Positions 45,338-54,578 of a stretch of 64,000 bases of DNA are shown here, in pieces. The stretch is from NCBI GenBank assembly GCA_944385675.1, contig CALWYD010000029.1:1-64000 (forward strand), in the 5' to 3' direction. Source of the stretch: an uncultured Oscillospiraceae bacterium (GTDB lineage Bacteria; Bacillota; Clostridia; Oscillospirales; Oscillospiraceae). The first letter of the stretch is position 1. The number at the start of each line of letters is the position of its first letter. The notes beneath the pieces were generated by a model, which saw only the letters and a program-made list of their open reading frames with translations, did not search any database and was not told the DNA's origin. The position numbers and the translations under genes were made by a program.

Positions 45338-45381
45338 AAAAAAAGGTCCCGCCAACACCCAAAGTTGGGTAATGGCGGGAC
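45338..45381 (-). terminator. Terminator of asd-dapA-dapB
   Basis: GTCCCGCC (45346-45353) pairs with GGCGGGAC (45374-45381), with an inner ACCCAA/TTGGGT helix. On the minus strand it is followed by seven T, 24 bp past the dapB stop. Confidence 0.9.
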
Positions 45382-45404
45382 ACATTCAGACAATCCGCAA
45401 CTAT

Positions 45405-46160
45405 TTATTTTACCAACTGACTCATGTCGTACAGTCCCGGAGCTGTCACCCCGGCCATAAATTTAGCGGCCTGGACAGCTCCCTGAGCAAAAATTTCCCG
45501 GGACAAAGCCGTGTGCTTAATTTCCATGATCTCATCATGACCGGCAAAGATAATCTCATGCTCACCCACAATAGTGCCCCCCCGCACCGCAGAGATTCCA
45601 ATCTCCTTTTTCTCCCGGGGATGGCGTACTTCGTGGCGGGAATAGACATACTCGCTCTCGTGCCCGCAACTCTCTGCCGCTGCATCGGCAATCATCAGTG
45701 CCGTTCCGCTGGGGGCATCCACCTTACGCCGGTGATGGCGCTCCACAATCTCAATGTCGTAACTGTCCCCCAGAATAGAAGCCGCCTTCTTTACCAGCTC
45801 CAGCAGTACATTAATACCAAGAGACATGTTTGCTGAACGAAAAATTGGCACCTGCCGGGCAGCAGCTTCAATCTGATCCACCTGCTCCTGGGTGTAGCCT
45901 GTGGTAGCCAGTACCAGAGCAGTTCCCCTTTCCCGAGCAAACTCTAAAAGACCATCCAGCGCGGCAGGAGAGGAAAAATCAATCACTGCGTCTGCCTTCC
46001 CGGTAAACTGACCTGGCGCAGAATACACAGGAAACTCTCTCTCTCCGTTGCCCAGAACATCAAACCCAGCCACTACCTCAACATCCGGATCAGCGGCGCA
46101 CAAAGATGCCACTACCCGGCCCATGTGGCCATTGCAGCCGGAAATAATTATCTTCAGCAT
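45405..46160 (-). CDS. dapB: 4-hydroxy-tetrahydrodipicolinate reductase
   Basis: Protein of 251 aa. N-terminal Rossmann GCNGHMGRVVA (8-18), the catalytic ERHHRRKVDAPSGTA (about 139-153), and the C-terminal beta-sheet substrate domain are present. It reduces the DapA product with NAD(P)H in lysine and dipicolinate synthesis. It follows dapA by 12 bp and is the last gene of the operon; dapD/dapL, dapF and lysA are elsewhere. Confidence 0.96.
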   Translation of the reverse strand: MLKIIISGCNGHMGRVVASLCAADPDVEVVAGFDVLGNGEREFPVYSAPGQFTGKADAVIDFSSPAALDGLLEFARERGTALVLATTGYTQEQVDQIEAAARQVPIFRSANMSLGINVLLELVKKAASILGDSYDIEIVERHHRRKVDAPSGTALMIADAAAESCGHESEYVYSRHEVRHPREKKEIGISAVRGGTIVGEHEIIFAGHDEIMEIKHTALSREIFAQGAVQAAKFMAGVTAPGLYDMSQLVK

Positions 46161-46172
46161 CAGATGGCCTCC

Positions 46173-47063
46173 TTACTTCAGCAGGCCCATCCGCTCCATA
46201 GAGGCACGCAGCGTGGCCAGGTTCTTCTCCGACATCTCGCACAGGGGAAGGCGCAGGGGACCGGCCTCCATCCCCATCAGATTCATGGCAGTCTTTACAG
46301 GGATGGGATTGACTTCGCAGAAGAGGGCGTCAATCAGATCCATGTACTGAATCTGCAGCTTAGCGGCCTCCTGGAAGTTCCCCTCCAGGCACAAGTGGCT
46401 CATCTTCACCATTACTTCGGGTGCGATGTTGGACACCACCGAGATAACTCCCTTGGCCCCCAAGGACATCATGGGAACCACCTGGTCATCATTTCCAGAC
46501 CAGATGTAGAAATCTTCCGGACAGAGATAGCGGGTGTGGGCCAGGAGGGAAAAGTTTCCGCTGGCCTCTTTCACACCATTTATCTTAGGGTTCTCTGCCA
46601 AAACCCGATAGGTATCAGCGGTAAAGGACACCCCGGTGCGGCTTGGTACATTATAAAGGATAATGGGCAAATCCACCCGGTCGGCAATGTACTCGTAATG
46701 CTTAATCAGCCCAGTCTGGCTGGCCTTGTTGTAGTAGGGCGTAACGTGGAGCAGGGCATCGGCCCCGGAATCTTGGGCATGCTGAGACAGATAGACCGCA
46801 GCCGAAGTGTCGTTGCTCCCCGCACCAGCGATAACCTTTACCCGGTGATCCACCCGCTTCACACAGAACTCCACAGCTGCAATATGTTCACGGATGGACA
46901 TGGTAGCTGACTCGCCGGTGGTGCCGCACACACATACCGCATCCACGCCGGCGGCAATTTGGTTGTCAATCAGCCGGCCAAAGGCGTCAAAATTAATGTT
47001 CCCATTCTGGTCAAACGGCGTGGCCAGAGCCGGACAGGAACCAGTGAAAACAGGACTTCTCAT
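46173..47063 (-). CDS. dapA: 4-hydroxy-tetrahydrodipicolinate synthase
   Basis: Protein of 296-297 aa, TIM barrel. TGESATMS (about 45-52), YNVPSRTG with the catalytic Tyr (about 134-141) and the Schiff-base Lys in KEASGNFS (about 163) are recognised. It condenses pyruvate and aspartate semialdehyde. The ATG at 47063 gives MRSPVFTGSCPALATPF after an AAAGGGG site; a TTG seven codons up has no binding site. Confidence 0.96.
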   Translation of the reverse strand: MRSPVFTGSCPALATPFDQNGNINFDAFGRLIDNQIAAGVDAVCVCGTTGESATMSIREHIAAVEFCVKRVDHRVKVIAGAGSNDTSAAVYLSQHAQDSGADALLHVTPYYNKASQTGLIKHYEYIADRVDLPIILYNVPSRTGVSFTADTYRVLAENPKINGVKEASGNFSLLAHTRYLCPEDFYIWSGNDDQVVPMMSLGAKGVISVVSNIAPEVMVKMSHLCLEGNFQEAAKLQIQYMDLIDALFCEVNPIPVKTAMNLMGMEAGPLRLPLCEMSEKNLATLRASMERMGLLK

Positions 47064-47096
47064 ATGATGTAAACCCCTTTCCAATGTAAACCCAAT

Positions 47097-48182
47097 TTAC
47101 CTGTGGTCGATATACCCCTCAGCACACAACAATTCAGCCAGCAACACCGCGCCGCCTGCCGCCCCCCGCAGGGTATTGTGGCTCAGGCCCACAAACTTAT
47201 AATCATACTGAGTGTCAGGACGAAGTCGGCCCACACTGATGGCCATGCCGCCCTCCAACTCCCGATCCAGTCTGGCCTGAGGACGGTCAGGCTCCTCAAA
47301 GTAGTGAATAAACTGCTTGGGGGCAGAGGGCAGCCCCAGTTCCTGGGGACGTCCTTTGAAGGCAGCCCAGTCCGCCTTAATCTGTTCCTGGGTCGGCTTA
47401 TTGCGGAAGGTAACAAAAGCAGCCGCGGTATGTCCATCCGAGACAGGAACCCGCAGACACTGAGCGGTAATGGCCGGGCTGTCCGCCTTCACAATCTTTC
47501 CACCTTGAATGGTACCCCACACCTTCAGTGGCTCCTGCTCGCTCTTCTCCTCCTCACCGCCGATATACGGGATCAGATTGTCCACCATCTCAGGCCAACG
47601 TTCAAAGGTCTTGCCCGCTCCGGAGATAGCCTGATAAGTACACACCAGCACCTTCTCAATTCCATATTTCATCAGGGGGTGTAAAACGGGAGCATAGGAC
47701 TGGATGGAGCAGTTGGATTTTACGGCGATAAATCCTCTCTTGGTACCGAGGCGTTTGCGCTGATACGGGATAATCTCCAGATGCTGGGGATTGAGCTCCG
47801 GCACTACCATAGGCACATCATCTGTCCAACGGTGGGCAGAGTTGTTGGAGACCACAGGACATTCCGCTTTGGCATAGCGTTCCTCCAAAGCGCGGATCTC
47901 CTCCTTTTTCATATCCACCGCGCAAAATACGAAATCCACCATTCCAGCTATCTTTTCCACGTCAGCCTGGGCATCCATAACAACAAGCCCCTTTGCCTGC
48001 TGGGGAATAGGCGTCTTCATAGCCCAGCGGTTTGCAACCGCCTGCTCGTAAGTCTTTCCGGCAGAGCGGGGACTGGCCGCAATCGCGGTCAATTCAAACC
48101 AAGGATGGTTCTCCATCAACGTGACAAACCGCTGCCCCACCATGCCCGTTGCACCGATAATTCCCACTTTAAACTTTTCCAT
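47097..48182 (-). CDS. asd: Aspartate-semialdehyde dehydrogenase
   Basis: Protein of 361 aa, the fungal/archaeal-type branch. N-terminal GIIGATGMVGQRF (8-20), the catalytic Cys in VKSNCSIQ (about 150), and the C-terminal GHTAAAFVTF with the active His. It makes the branch intermediate of lysine, threonine and methionine synthesis. The ATG at 48182 follows GCGGAGG. First gene of the riboswitch-controlled operon, 33 bp before dapA. Confidence 0.94.
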   Translation of the reverse strand: MEKFKVGIIGATGMVGQRFVTLMENHPWFELTAIAASPRSAGKTYEQAVANRWAMKTPIPQQAKGLVVMDAQADVEKIAGMVDFVFCAVDMKKEEIRALEERYAKAECPVVSNNSAHRWTDDVPMVVPELNPQHLEIIPYQRKRLGTKRGFIAVKSNCSIQSYAPVLHPLMKYGIEKVLVCTYQAISGAGKTFERWPEMVDNLIPYIGGEEEKSEQEPLKVWGTIQGGKIVKADSPAITAQCLRVPVSDGHTAAAFVTFRNKPTQEQIKADWAAFKGRPQELGLPSAPKQFIHYFEEPDRPQARLDRELEGGMAISVGRLRPDTQYDYKFVGLSHNTLRGAAGGAVLLAELLCAEGYIDHR

Positions 48183-48269
48183 CTCAATTACCTCCGCATC
48201 AACTTTATGATATGCCACGACCCGGTTAAAAATAAGTTGTCTCCCTTCTCCTGTCCAGAAGAAGATAAA

Positions 48270-48302
48270 AAATAAATCAGCGGCTTTTCAAGCGGCTGAT
48301 TT
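48270..48302 (-). terminator. Riboswitch expression-platform terminator
   Basis: AAATCAGC (48274-48281) and GCTGATTT (48295-48302) with inner GCTT/AAGC form a stem of about 12 bp with one mismatch; the minus strand then reads ATTTTTTA. It lies between the lysine aptamer and asd, so it is the expected off switch. Confidence 0.85.
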
Positions 48303-48361
48303 TGTACTATAATGTCGACTGTGATACTCCTCTTCAGACAGCCAACAAAATATTCACAAAA

Positions 48362-48540
48362 GCAGACAGCGCTCCATCAGTATACATCCTGATGACAGTC
48401 GTCAGGCTCTTAACCGGACAACCAGGGGCCTCCTCTCCGGCAGGCAGGACCCTTCGGCGGCGTTCCCTTTGGACGTGGCTGAATCGGGAACCGGATCCCT
48501 GACCACGCTTACTCATGTAGCCGCGCCTCTATCTTGCAGA
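48362..48540 (-). ncRNA. Lysine riboswitch (L box)
   Basis: About 179 nt on the minus strand. Recognised core elements in order: AGATAGAGGCGCGGC at the 5' side, AGTAAGC, AACGCCGCCGAAGGGTC, CTGCCTGCCGG, GACGACTGTCATC, and GGAGCGCTGTCTGC closing P1. It binds free lysine and ends transcription of asd-dapA-dapB when lysine is high. Its promoter and terminator are both visible. Confidence 0.93.
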
Positions 48541-48550
48541 ATTTGTGTTT

Positions 48551-48579
48551 ATCCTACCATGTTTGGAAGTGAGTGTCAA
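48551..48579 (-). promoter_or_regulatory. Promoter of the lysine riboswitch operon
   Basis: On the minus strand consensus TTGACA (48579-48574), 17 bp, TAGGAT (48556-48551), giving transcription start near 48544, just before the aptamer. Confidence 0.8.
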
Positions 48580-48617
48580 TAGCACACATCATCAGAAACA
48601 GAGAAATGGAGTCCACT

Positions 48618-50417
48618 ATGACCAAAAGATTTATGCAATTTGCCCTCCTCTTCCTTGCATTGACGCTTTCTCTTCCCGCCAGCTGGGCGGCCTCCACTAA
48701 CAGCCAGGGGGAAATTATCCTCCGCATTGGTCTGGCCTCTTCTTCCTCGTACAATGAGGTGGGAGAACTTGTTGGGGCCAATTTGTGGAATAATACCGGC
48801 TACGGCGCCGGATACCGCTTTGGATACTTCGACAATAATCTGAATTTTGTCGAACTTGCCCGCACCGATGCAAGTGTGGAACAGGTCAGCGTCATTAAAA
48901 CCCAAAACACCTGGTTTGACCGCAGCGGAAGCCGCAGTTCTTACTCCAATACGGATAACGGAAGCGCTGTGGTAGTGGGCTGTTACCATATCCAGGTACC
49001 CGGCACTTATTCATCTTTCCAGGATGCCCAAGCAGATGCCCAAACACTGGGAGGCTTTGTCGCCTGGATCAATGGCGTCTACGAGGTGCGGCTGGGGGCC
49101 TATACTTCGAAAGAAGAGGCCCAGGCCGCTCTGGACGAACTGGGCTATGGTACCCTTGTAGGTACCAGTTCCTACGGCGTCAACGTGGTCGTCACGGGCA
49201 CCAGCAGTATCTTGTTCCAGTTTGACGGCGGACAGTCCCAATGCCTGGGGATCATGCCAGATGTTACCGGGGCCGACGATGTACGCACCTGGTTTTGGGA
49301 TATTAAGTACCGGGGTGGCTTCACCTATCAACGCATCAACGGGGGAAACCTGACCGTCGTCAATGTGGTGGAATTGGAAGACTATGTCAAGGGAGTCACC
49401 CCCTATGAAATGGGACGAACCTGGCCTTTGGAGGCACTTAAGACACAGGCCACTTGCGCCCGCACCTATGCCCTGCGCCGCCTCAACAGCCACAGCAGCC
49501 TTGGCTTTGACCTTTGCAACAGCGACCATTGCCAGGTATATAACGGCGTAGGCAGCAAAAGCACCACCTGGGGGCCGTCTGCTGTCAGTGACCAGGCGGT
49601 GGAGGAGACGGCCGGCCAGGTAGTCTGGTACAACAACTCCCTTGCGGAAACCGTCTATTCCTCCAGTATGGGTGGAGCCAGTGAGGATGCAAAAAACGTA
49701 TGGGGGACTGACACAGTCAATGCCTACCCCTACCTCCGAGGCGTGTTCGACCCCTATGAAGAGACGGTCAACGACATCAACGGCCGCTCCCCCTGGACGG
49801 TAACCTACACTGCCGCTCAATTGGAAGAGCGCCTCCACAGCCGCTACTACGGCGTAGGGCACTCCATTGATTACCTGGAGCTCCTTTATTCTAAAATGGG
49901 CAATGTCATTAAACTCACTGTCCATTGGGACAACGGGCAGACCAACGAATTTAAACCCAGCGGCAGCGCCAGCATTCGTACTGCTTTTGGTCTTAACTCT
50001 ATCCGCTTTACCATTAACGGACAGACAGTAAATCCAGGAAACGGAGGCTCCTCCAACACAGATAACAGTTATGCGGTCAACGGCTCCGACTCTCTCTCCT
50101 CCCTGGATGGTTTGTACGCCATTTCTGGTACCGGCTCCACCACCAGCTTGGGAGATGACCTATATGCTATCTCTGGCAGCGGCACCGTCTCCTCCCTGGA
50201 ACCGGAGAGCAGCTCCGGCAGTACGGGCGGCTCCAATGAAGGAGGCGGCAGTGTGATTGTCTCCGGCAGCACCTATGTCTTTGATGGATCGGGCTGGGGC
50301 CATCAAATCGGTATGAGCCAATACGGTGCCTATGCCATGGCTCAGTTGGGCTTTACCTATGACCAGATCTGTGAGTTCTACTATCCGGGTACTGTGGTTG
50401 GCCCCTATCAAAAATAA
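48618..50417 (+). CDS. SpoIID-domain protein with SPOR-like region
   Basis: Protein of 599 aa. Sec signal peptide (1-24, cleavage after ASWA), SPOR-like region (about 128-195), SpoIID domain (about 230-420: VVNVVELEDYVKGVTPYEMG, then LEALKTQATCARTYAL and SSMGGASEDAKNVWG), then a Gly/Ser linker with three tandem YA-G repeats (485-530), and the last SpoIID motif GSGWGHQIGMSQYGAYAMA. SpoIID-type domains cleave denuded glycan strands. It is not in a spoIID operon, so it may be an engulfment factor or the LytB-type vegetative enzyme. The ATG at 48618 follows GGAG. Confidence 0.85.
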   Translation: MTKRFMQFALLFLALTLSLPASWAASTNSQGEIILRIGLASSSSYNEVGELVGANLWNNTGYGAGYRFGYFDNNLNFVELARTDASVEQVSVIKTQNTWFDRSGSRSSYSNTDNGSAVVVGCYHIQVPGTYSSFQDAQADAQTLGGFVAWINGVYEVRLGAYTSKEEAQAALDELGYGTLVGTSSYGVNVVVTGTSSILFQFDGGQSQCLGIMPDVTGADDVRTWFWDIKYRGGFTYQRINGGNLTVVNVVELEDYVKGVTPYEMGRTWPLEALKTQATCARTYALRRLNSHSSLGFDLCNSDHCQVYNGVGSKSTTWGPSAVSDQAVEETAGQVVWYNNSLAETVYSSSMGGASEDAKNVWGTDTVNAYPYLRGVFDPYEETVNDINGRSPWTVTYTAAQLEERLHSRYYGVGHSIDYLELLYSKMGNVIKLTVHWDNGQTNEFKPSGSASIRTAFGLNSIRFTINGQTVNPGNGGSSNTDNSYAVNGSDSLSSLDGLYAISGTGSTTSLGDDLYAISGSGTVSSLEPESSSGSTGGSNEGGGSVIVSGSTYVFDGSGWGHQIGMSQYGAYAMAQLGFTYDQICEFYYPGTVVGPYQK

Positions 50418-50439
50418 AGTGAGGACGGCGTGATTTTCT

Positions 50440-51462
50440 TTGAAAACCTCTGATTTTGACTTCTATCTTCCGGAAGAATTGATTGCCCAGACGCCCTTGG
50501 AACGACGAGATGCCTCCCGGCTGTTGACCTTGGACAAGCACACCGGTCAGACGGGCCATTACCATTTCTATGATCTACCCAACTTTCTTCACCCAGGCGA
50601 CTGCTTGGTGCTTAACGACTCCCGGGTTCTGCCTGCCCGTCTTATCGGCCATCGTCCTACGGGAGGGGTATGTGAGGTGCTGCTGCTTACCGACAAAGGG
50701 GACAACCAGTGGGAGTGCCTGGTTCGCCCCGGCCGCAAGCTTAGACCGGGGGCTCAGGTCATCTTTGGTCAAGGGCAGCTCACAGCAACCATTCAGGAGG
50801 AGCTGGCTGACGGGAAGCGCTTGGTTTGTTTCAATTATCAAGGTATTTTTCTGGAAATTCTGGAGACCCTTGGAAAGATGCCGCTCCCTCCCTATATCAA
50901 GGCAGAGTTGAAGGACAATGAGCGCTACCAAACAGTCTACTCCAAGGTAATGGGGTCCGCTGCCGCCCCCACCGCCGGGCTGCATTTCACCCCCGAACTA
51001 CTCTCTCAAATTAAGGAAATGGGCGTAAAGATTTGCTATGTGACGCTCCATGTGGGACTTGGTACCTTTCGGCCTGTCAAGGCAGAAGAGATTCAGGATC
51101 ACGAGATGCATTCCGAGTTTTGCATGATCAGCCGGGAGACGGCGGAAACCATCAATCACTGTAAAGCGGAGGGTGGGCGGATTATTTGCGTTGGCACTAC
51201 CTCCTGCCGCACCATTGAAAGTTTTGCGGCCGAGGACGGTACGCTGTCCGAGTGCTCCGGATGGACAAATATCTTCATTTACCCAGGCTACCGCTTTAAA
51301 GTACTGGACGCCCTCATCACCAACTTTCACCTGCCTCAGTCCACGCTTATTATGCTGGTATCCGCTCTGGCGGGCCGGGAGCACGTTTTGTCCGCTTATC
51401 AGGAGGCGGTTCGAGATCGTTACCGCTTTTTTTCCTTTGGCGACGCTATGTTCATCTCCTGA
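50440..51462 (+). CDS. queA: tRNA preQ1(34) S-adenosylmethionine ribosyltransferase-isomerase
   Basis: Protein of 340 aa starting with TTG ([21 protein letters not shown], the family start). Conserved blocks: [49 protein letters not shown] and [14 protein letters not shown]. It transfers the ribosyl group of SAM to preQ1 in tRNA, making epoxyqueuosine. It is 22 bp after the SpoIID-domain gene; the Shine-Dalgarno (GAGG) is about 15 bp from the start, so translation may be weak. Confidence 0.95.
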   Translation: MKTSDFDFYLPEELIAQTPLERRDASRLLTLDKHTGQTGHYHFYDLPNFLHPGDCLVLNDSRVLPARLIGHRPTGGVCEVLLLTDKGDNQWECLVRPGRKLRPGAQVIFGQGQLTATIQEELADGKRLVCFNYQGIFLEILETLGKMPLPPYIKAELKDNERYQTVYSKVMGSAAAPTAGLHFTPELLSQIKEMGVKICYVTLHVGLGTFRPVKAEEIQDHEMHSEFCMISRETAETINHCKAEGGRIICVGTTSCRTIESFAAEDGTLSECSGWTNIFIYPGYRFKVLDALITNFHLPQSTLIMLVSALAGREHVLSAYQEAVRDRYRFFSFGDAMFIS

Positions 51463-51494
51463 CCTTGTAACATCATCCTATTTTTCTGTAATAA

Positions 51495-51538
51495 GCGGCC
51501 CTCCGTGCGGCATCCTCTTGTGCCGTCCGGGGGGCCGT
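51495..51538. terminator. Hairpin between queA and recN
   Basis: An imperfect GC-rich stem (CGGCCCTCCG to the CGGGGGGCCG side, inner TGCGGCA with TGTGCCG) lies between the converging queA and recN genes. T tails are modest. Confidence 0.6.
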
Positions 51539-51542
51539 TATG

Positions 51543-53240
51543 TTACTGTGTTTTTTGCCGCTTTTCCCGGTATTCCTGGGCGCGGCTGAGTAATTCCGCG
51601 GCACTGCGGCGCAGGGCCTGGCTGACCTGTGCTCCGCCAATGAGGCGGGACAGTTCCTCTTCCCGGCCCGTCGGATCCAATCGCTCCACCCGAGTGTAGG
51701 TCCTGCCGTCCCGCTCCCCCTTTTCCACGGAAAAGTGGGCGTCAGCCATAGCGGCAATCTGGGGCAGGTGAGTAACACACAGCACCTGTTTACGCCGGGC
51801 CACATCCGCCATTTTTTCTGCCACCCGCTGGGCTGCCCGGCCGGATACGCCGGTATCTACCTCGTCAAAAACCAGGCTTCCAATGCCGTCATCCTCTGCC
51901 AGCACATTTTTCAGCGCCAGCATAATCCGGGCCAGTTCACCGCCCGAGGCCACCTTTTGGATAGGCTTGAGAGCTTCGCCCACGTTGGCGGACATAAGAA
52001 ACTGAATCTCGTCCATTCCCTGAGCAGACATGCCGTCCTCTCCACTGCTGGGTAAAAACTGAGTTTCAAAGCGCACCTTCGGCATGTCCAACTGGCCCAG
52101 TTCCTCCTCTACCCGCAGTTGAAGCTGCCTGGCGGCCGCCTGTCGAGCCGCTGTTAAAATCTCTCCCTTCTCCCGAGCACACTTACGTTCTTTATCCAAC
52201 TCACGGGTCAGCCGGGCAATGGTATCATCAGCAAATTGAATTTGCTCCAACTCCTGGCGGGAACGTTCCAGATAGTCCAGCATATCTGACACTGTAGGGC
52301 CGTACTTCTTTTTTAGGCGGTAGATTACATCTAGCCGCCCCTCTACCTGATCTAACTCTCCCGGTGAGACGTCCAGTTCTCTGCTCAAGTCCCGCAGGCA
52401 CTCTGCTGCATCATCTGCCGCCCAGCGCAGAGCGGACAACTTCTCTCCCAGCTCCGCCAGAGGCTGTGTCAGCCGGGCCACCCGTTCCACTGCCCCTTCC
52501 GCCTGGGCGATCAGATCGCAGGCCCCCTGGCTGTCCTCGCTGCCGGACAGGGCGTACTCCGCCTCCTGAACAGCGTCCATCAATTTCCCGGCACTGCGCA
52601 GCAGTTGCCGACGTTCGGCCAGCTCCTCATCCTCACCTGGTTTCAGTTCTGCCCGCTCCAGTTCCCCAATCTGATAGGTAAGGGTATCTACCCGACGGGA
52701 GCGCTCCGCTTCATCCATCTCCAGGGCCGCGATTTGTCTGCGCCTGTCCTGAACCGTCTCATAAGCCTTTCGGTAGTCCTCCAACAGCGGCCCAGTTCTG
52801 CCAAAGCTATCCAAATAGCTCAGATGACATGCCGGATCCAGAAGCTGCTGCCCATCGTGCTGGCCATGGATATCCAGCAGATGCCTTCCCAGCTCCCGCA
52901 GCTGTGCCACAGTGATAGGACGTCCATTTAATCGACAGACATTGCGTCCATCGCCTCCAATTTCCCGCTGCAGCAGCAGCTCTTCCTCCTGGGAAAAACC
53001 GCTCTCCTCCAACCACTTCAGTTTGGGCAGACCAGTAAACAAAGCTGTTACCAGTGCTGACTTTGCCCCCGTGCGGATCAGCTCCCGACTGGTTCGCTGG
53101 CCTAACACTGCACTGATGGCGTCAATCACTATGGATTTTCCCGCCCCTGTCTCACCTGTCAGTACATTAAAGCCTGGCTCAAAGGCAATGTCTGCCGACT
53201 CAATAATGGCAATATTTTCAATGTGGAGCAGTGAGAGCAC
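51543..53240 (-). CDS. recN: DNA repair protein RecN
   Basis: Protein of 565 aa, SMC-like. Walker A GETGAGKSIVIDAI (about 30-43), long coiled coil in the middle (about 160-350), ABC signature SGGELARIMLA (about 436), Walker B SLVFDEVDTGVSG and the final H-loop VTHLPQIAA. It tethers broken DNA ends for double-strand break repair. GTG start follows GGAGAGG. Follows argR as in Bacillus. Confidence 0.96.
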   Translation of the reverse strand: MLSLLHIENIAIIESADIAFEPGFNVLTGETGAGKSIVIDAISAVLGQRTSRELIRTGAKSALVTALFTGLPKLKWLEESGFSQEEELLLQREIGGDGRNVCRLNGRPITVAQLRELGRHLLDIHGQHDGQQLLDPACHLSYLDSFGRTGPLLEDYRKAYETVQDRRRQIAALEMDEAERSRRVDTLTYQIGELERAELKPGEDEELAERRQLLRSAGKLMDAVQEAEYALSGSEDSQGACDLIAQAEGAVERVARLTQPLAELGEKLSALRWAADDAAECLRDLSRELDVSPGELDQVEGRLDVIYRLKKKYGPTVSDMLDYLERSRQELEQIQFADDTIARLTRELDKERKCAREKGEILTAARQAAARQLQLRVEEELGQLDMPKVRFETQFLPSSGEDGMSAQGMDEIQFLMSANVGEALKPIQKVASGGELARIMLALKNVLAEDDGIGSLVFDEVDTGVSGRAAQRVAEKMADVARRKQVLCVTHLPQIAAMADAHFSVEKGERDGRTYTRVERLDPTGREEELSRLIGGAQVSQALRRSAAELLSRAQEYREKRQKTQ

Positions 53241-53256
53241 AGCCCTCTCCCTCCTT

Positions 53257-53709
53257 TTATTTCAGCAGATTGTGTACCTCGGCCTCAAACAACTGGGCCG
53301 CCGCACTGTCCCGCATAATCAATATCCCCGTATCATCCCCTGCCAGACTGCCTACCATATCTGGAATCTGCATGTTATCCAATGCAGAACAGGCAGCTGA
53401 GGCCAAACCGGGCATAGTTTTGACAACCACAATGTTCTGGGCCACCTCTACAGAGGTCACGCCCTCTTTGAAAATGTTGCGCAGACGCATATCCAAACCA
53501 GGGGAATTTTTCCGATCAGATAGGGTGTATCGATATCCCCTCCGGCCCGACAGCTCCTTCACCAACCGAAGTTCCTTGATGTCCCTGGAGATTGTAGCCT
53601 GTGTTGCATTATATCCCCGGGTACGAAGCTGTTCCAGCAACTGCTCCTGCGTCTCCACCTCAACTTCCTGAATGATGTTGAGAATCTCAGACTGACGAGC
53701 ATTTTTCAT
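53257..53709 (-). CDS. argR: Arginine repressor
   Basis: Protein of 150 aa: winged-helix DNA-binding domain (about 1-65, with ATQATISRDIKELRLVK as the recognition region) and a C-terminal arginine-binding trimer domain (about 75-150, with GLASAACSALD and GDDTGILIM). It controls arginine synthesis and catabolism. Its ATG overlaps the nadK stop (ATGA) and it lies before recN, as in the Bacillus ahrC-recN pair. Confidence 0.95.
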   Translation of the reverse strand: MKNARQSEILNIIQEVEVETQEQLLEQLRTRGYNATQATISRDIKELRLVKELSGRRGYRYTLSDRKNSPGLDMRLRNIFKEGVTSVEVAQNIVVVKTMPGLASAACSALDNMQIPDMVGSLAGDDTGILIMRDSAAAQLFEAEVHNLLK

Positions 53710-54578
53710 GGGGCAAATCCTCCTAACTTCTGGCTGATCACCTGATAAAAACTACGTTTTGAGAGCATTATCAACTGGGTATAGTACCGAGATTGAGAAA
53801 TTTCAACTCGATCCCCCCCCGCTAAGCGCAGGGCCTTCCCTCCGTCTACTGACAAGTATAAATGCTTGCGCACCCCTTTAGGGAGCCGGACAGTTACCAC
53901 GCGCTGGTGAGAGAGCACCATCGCCCGGGCCGCTAACTGGTGGGCACACACCGGAGTGACAATAATGCATTGAGAGGCAGGTTCTACAATTGGACCGCCT
54001 GCTGACATGGAGTAGGCAGTAGAGCCGGTTGGCGTGGCTACAATGACTCCATCTCCCATAATGGCTGCTGCCTGTACCTGGTCTGCCAACACTTCCATCT
54101 CCGCCACCCTGGCCATAGAGCCTTTGGATATAACGGCGTCATTCAACGCCAAATCCTGACTGAGAACTTTTTCTCCCCGCAGCACCCGTACGTCCAGCAT
54201 CATCCGCTTTTCCGTCGTATACTGCCCCTTTGGTAGAAGAGCCAGCTGGGACAGCTCTCCCCTTTCCAGTTCAGCCATAAATCCCATACTGCCCATATTT
54301 ACTCCCAAAATAGGCACACCATGGAGGGTAGCATCCCGGGCGGCATGAAGAATCGTACCATCGCCTCCAAAGCAAATTAGCATATCCGCTCCAGGCAGCT
54401 CTCCCTCCAGAGACGAGAGGGTCACTTGGCTTGGCAGATCCAGCCTATCCCCTTTTCTTGGCGTGAATGGCAAACAGACGACAATCTCTGCACCGGCTCG
54501 CAGCAAAATCCGCTGGGCCTCCATGGTGGCCCGCAGGCCACGATCCCGATATGGATTTGCACTGAGGATTATCTTCAT
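53706..54578 (-). CDS. nadK: NAD kinase
   Basis: Protein of 290 aa. The catalytic GGDGTILHAARD motif (about 70-81), NMGSMGFMAE, and GSTAYSMSAGGPIV are the NAD kinase signature. It makes NADP. Coupled to tlyA (ATGA overlap) and to argR. Confidence 0.95.
   Translation of the reverse strand: MKIILSANPYRDRGLRATMEAQRILLRAGAEIVVCLPFTPRKGDRLDLPSQVTLSSLEGELPGADMLICFGGDGTILHAARDATLHGVPILGVNMGSMGFMAELERGELSQLALLPKGQYTTEKRMMLDVRVLRGEKVLSQDLALNDAVISKGSMARVAEMEVLADQVQAAAIMGDGVIVATPTGSTAYSMSAGGPIVEPASQCIIVTPVCAHQLAARAMVLSHQRVVTVRLPKGVRKHLYLSVDGGKALRLAGGDRVEISQSRYYTQLIMLSKRSFYQVISQKLGGFAP

Noticed and set aside
49011..49925. 304-codon minus-strand ORF over the SpoIID-domain gene
   Set aside because: Shadow of a clear SpoIID-domain protein with a signal peptide; no motif in the reverse frame.
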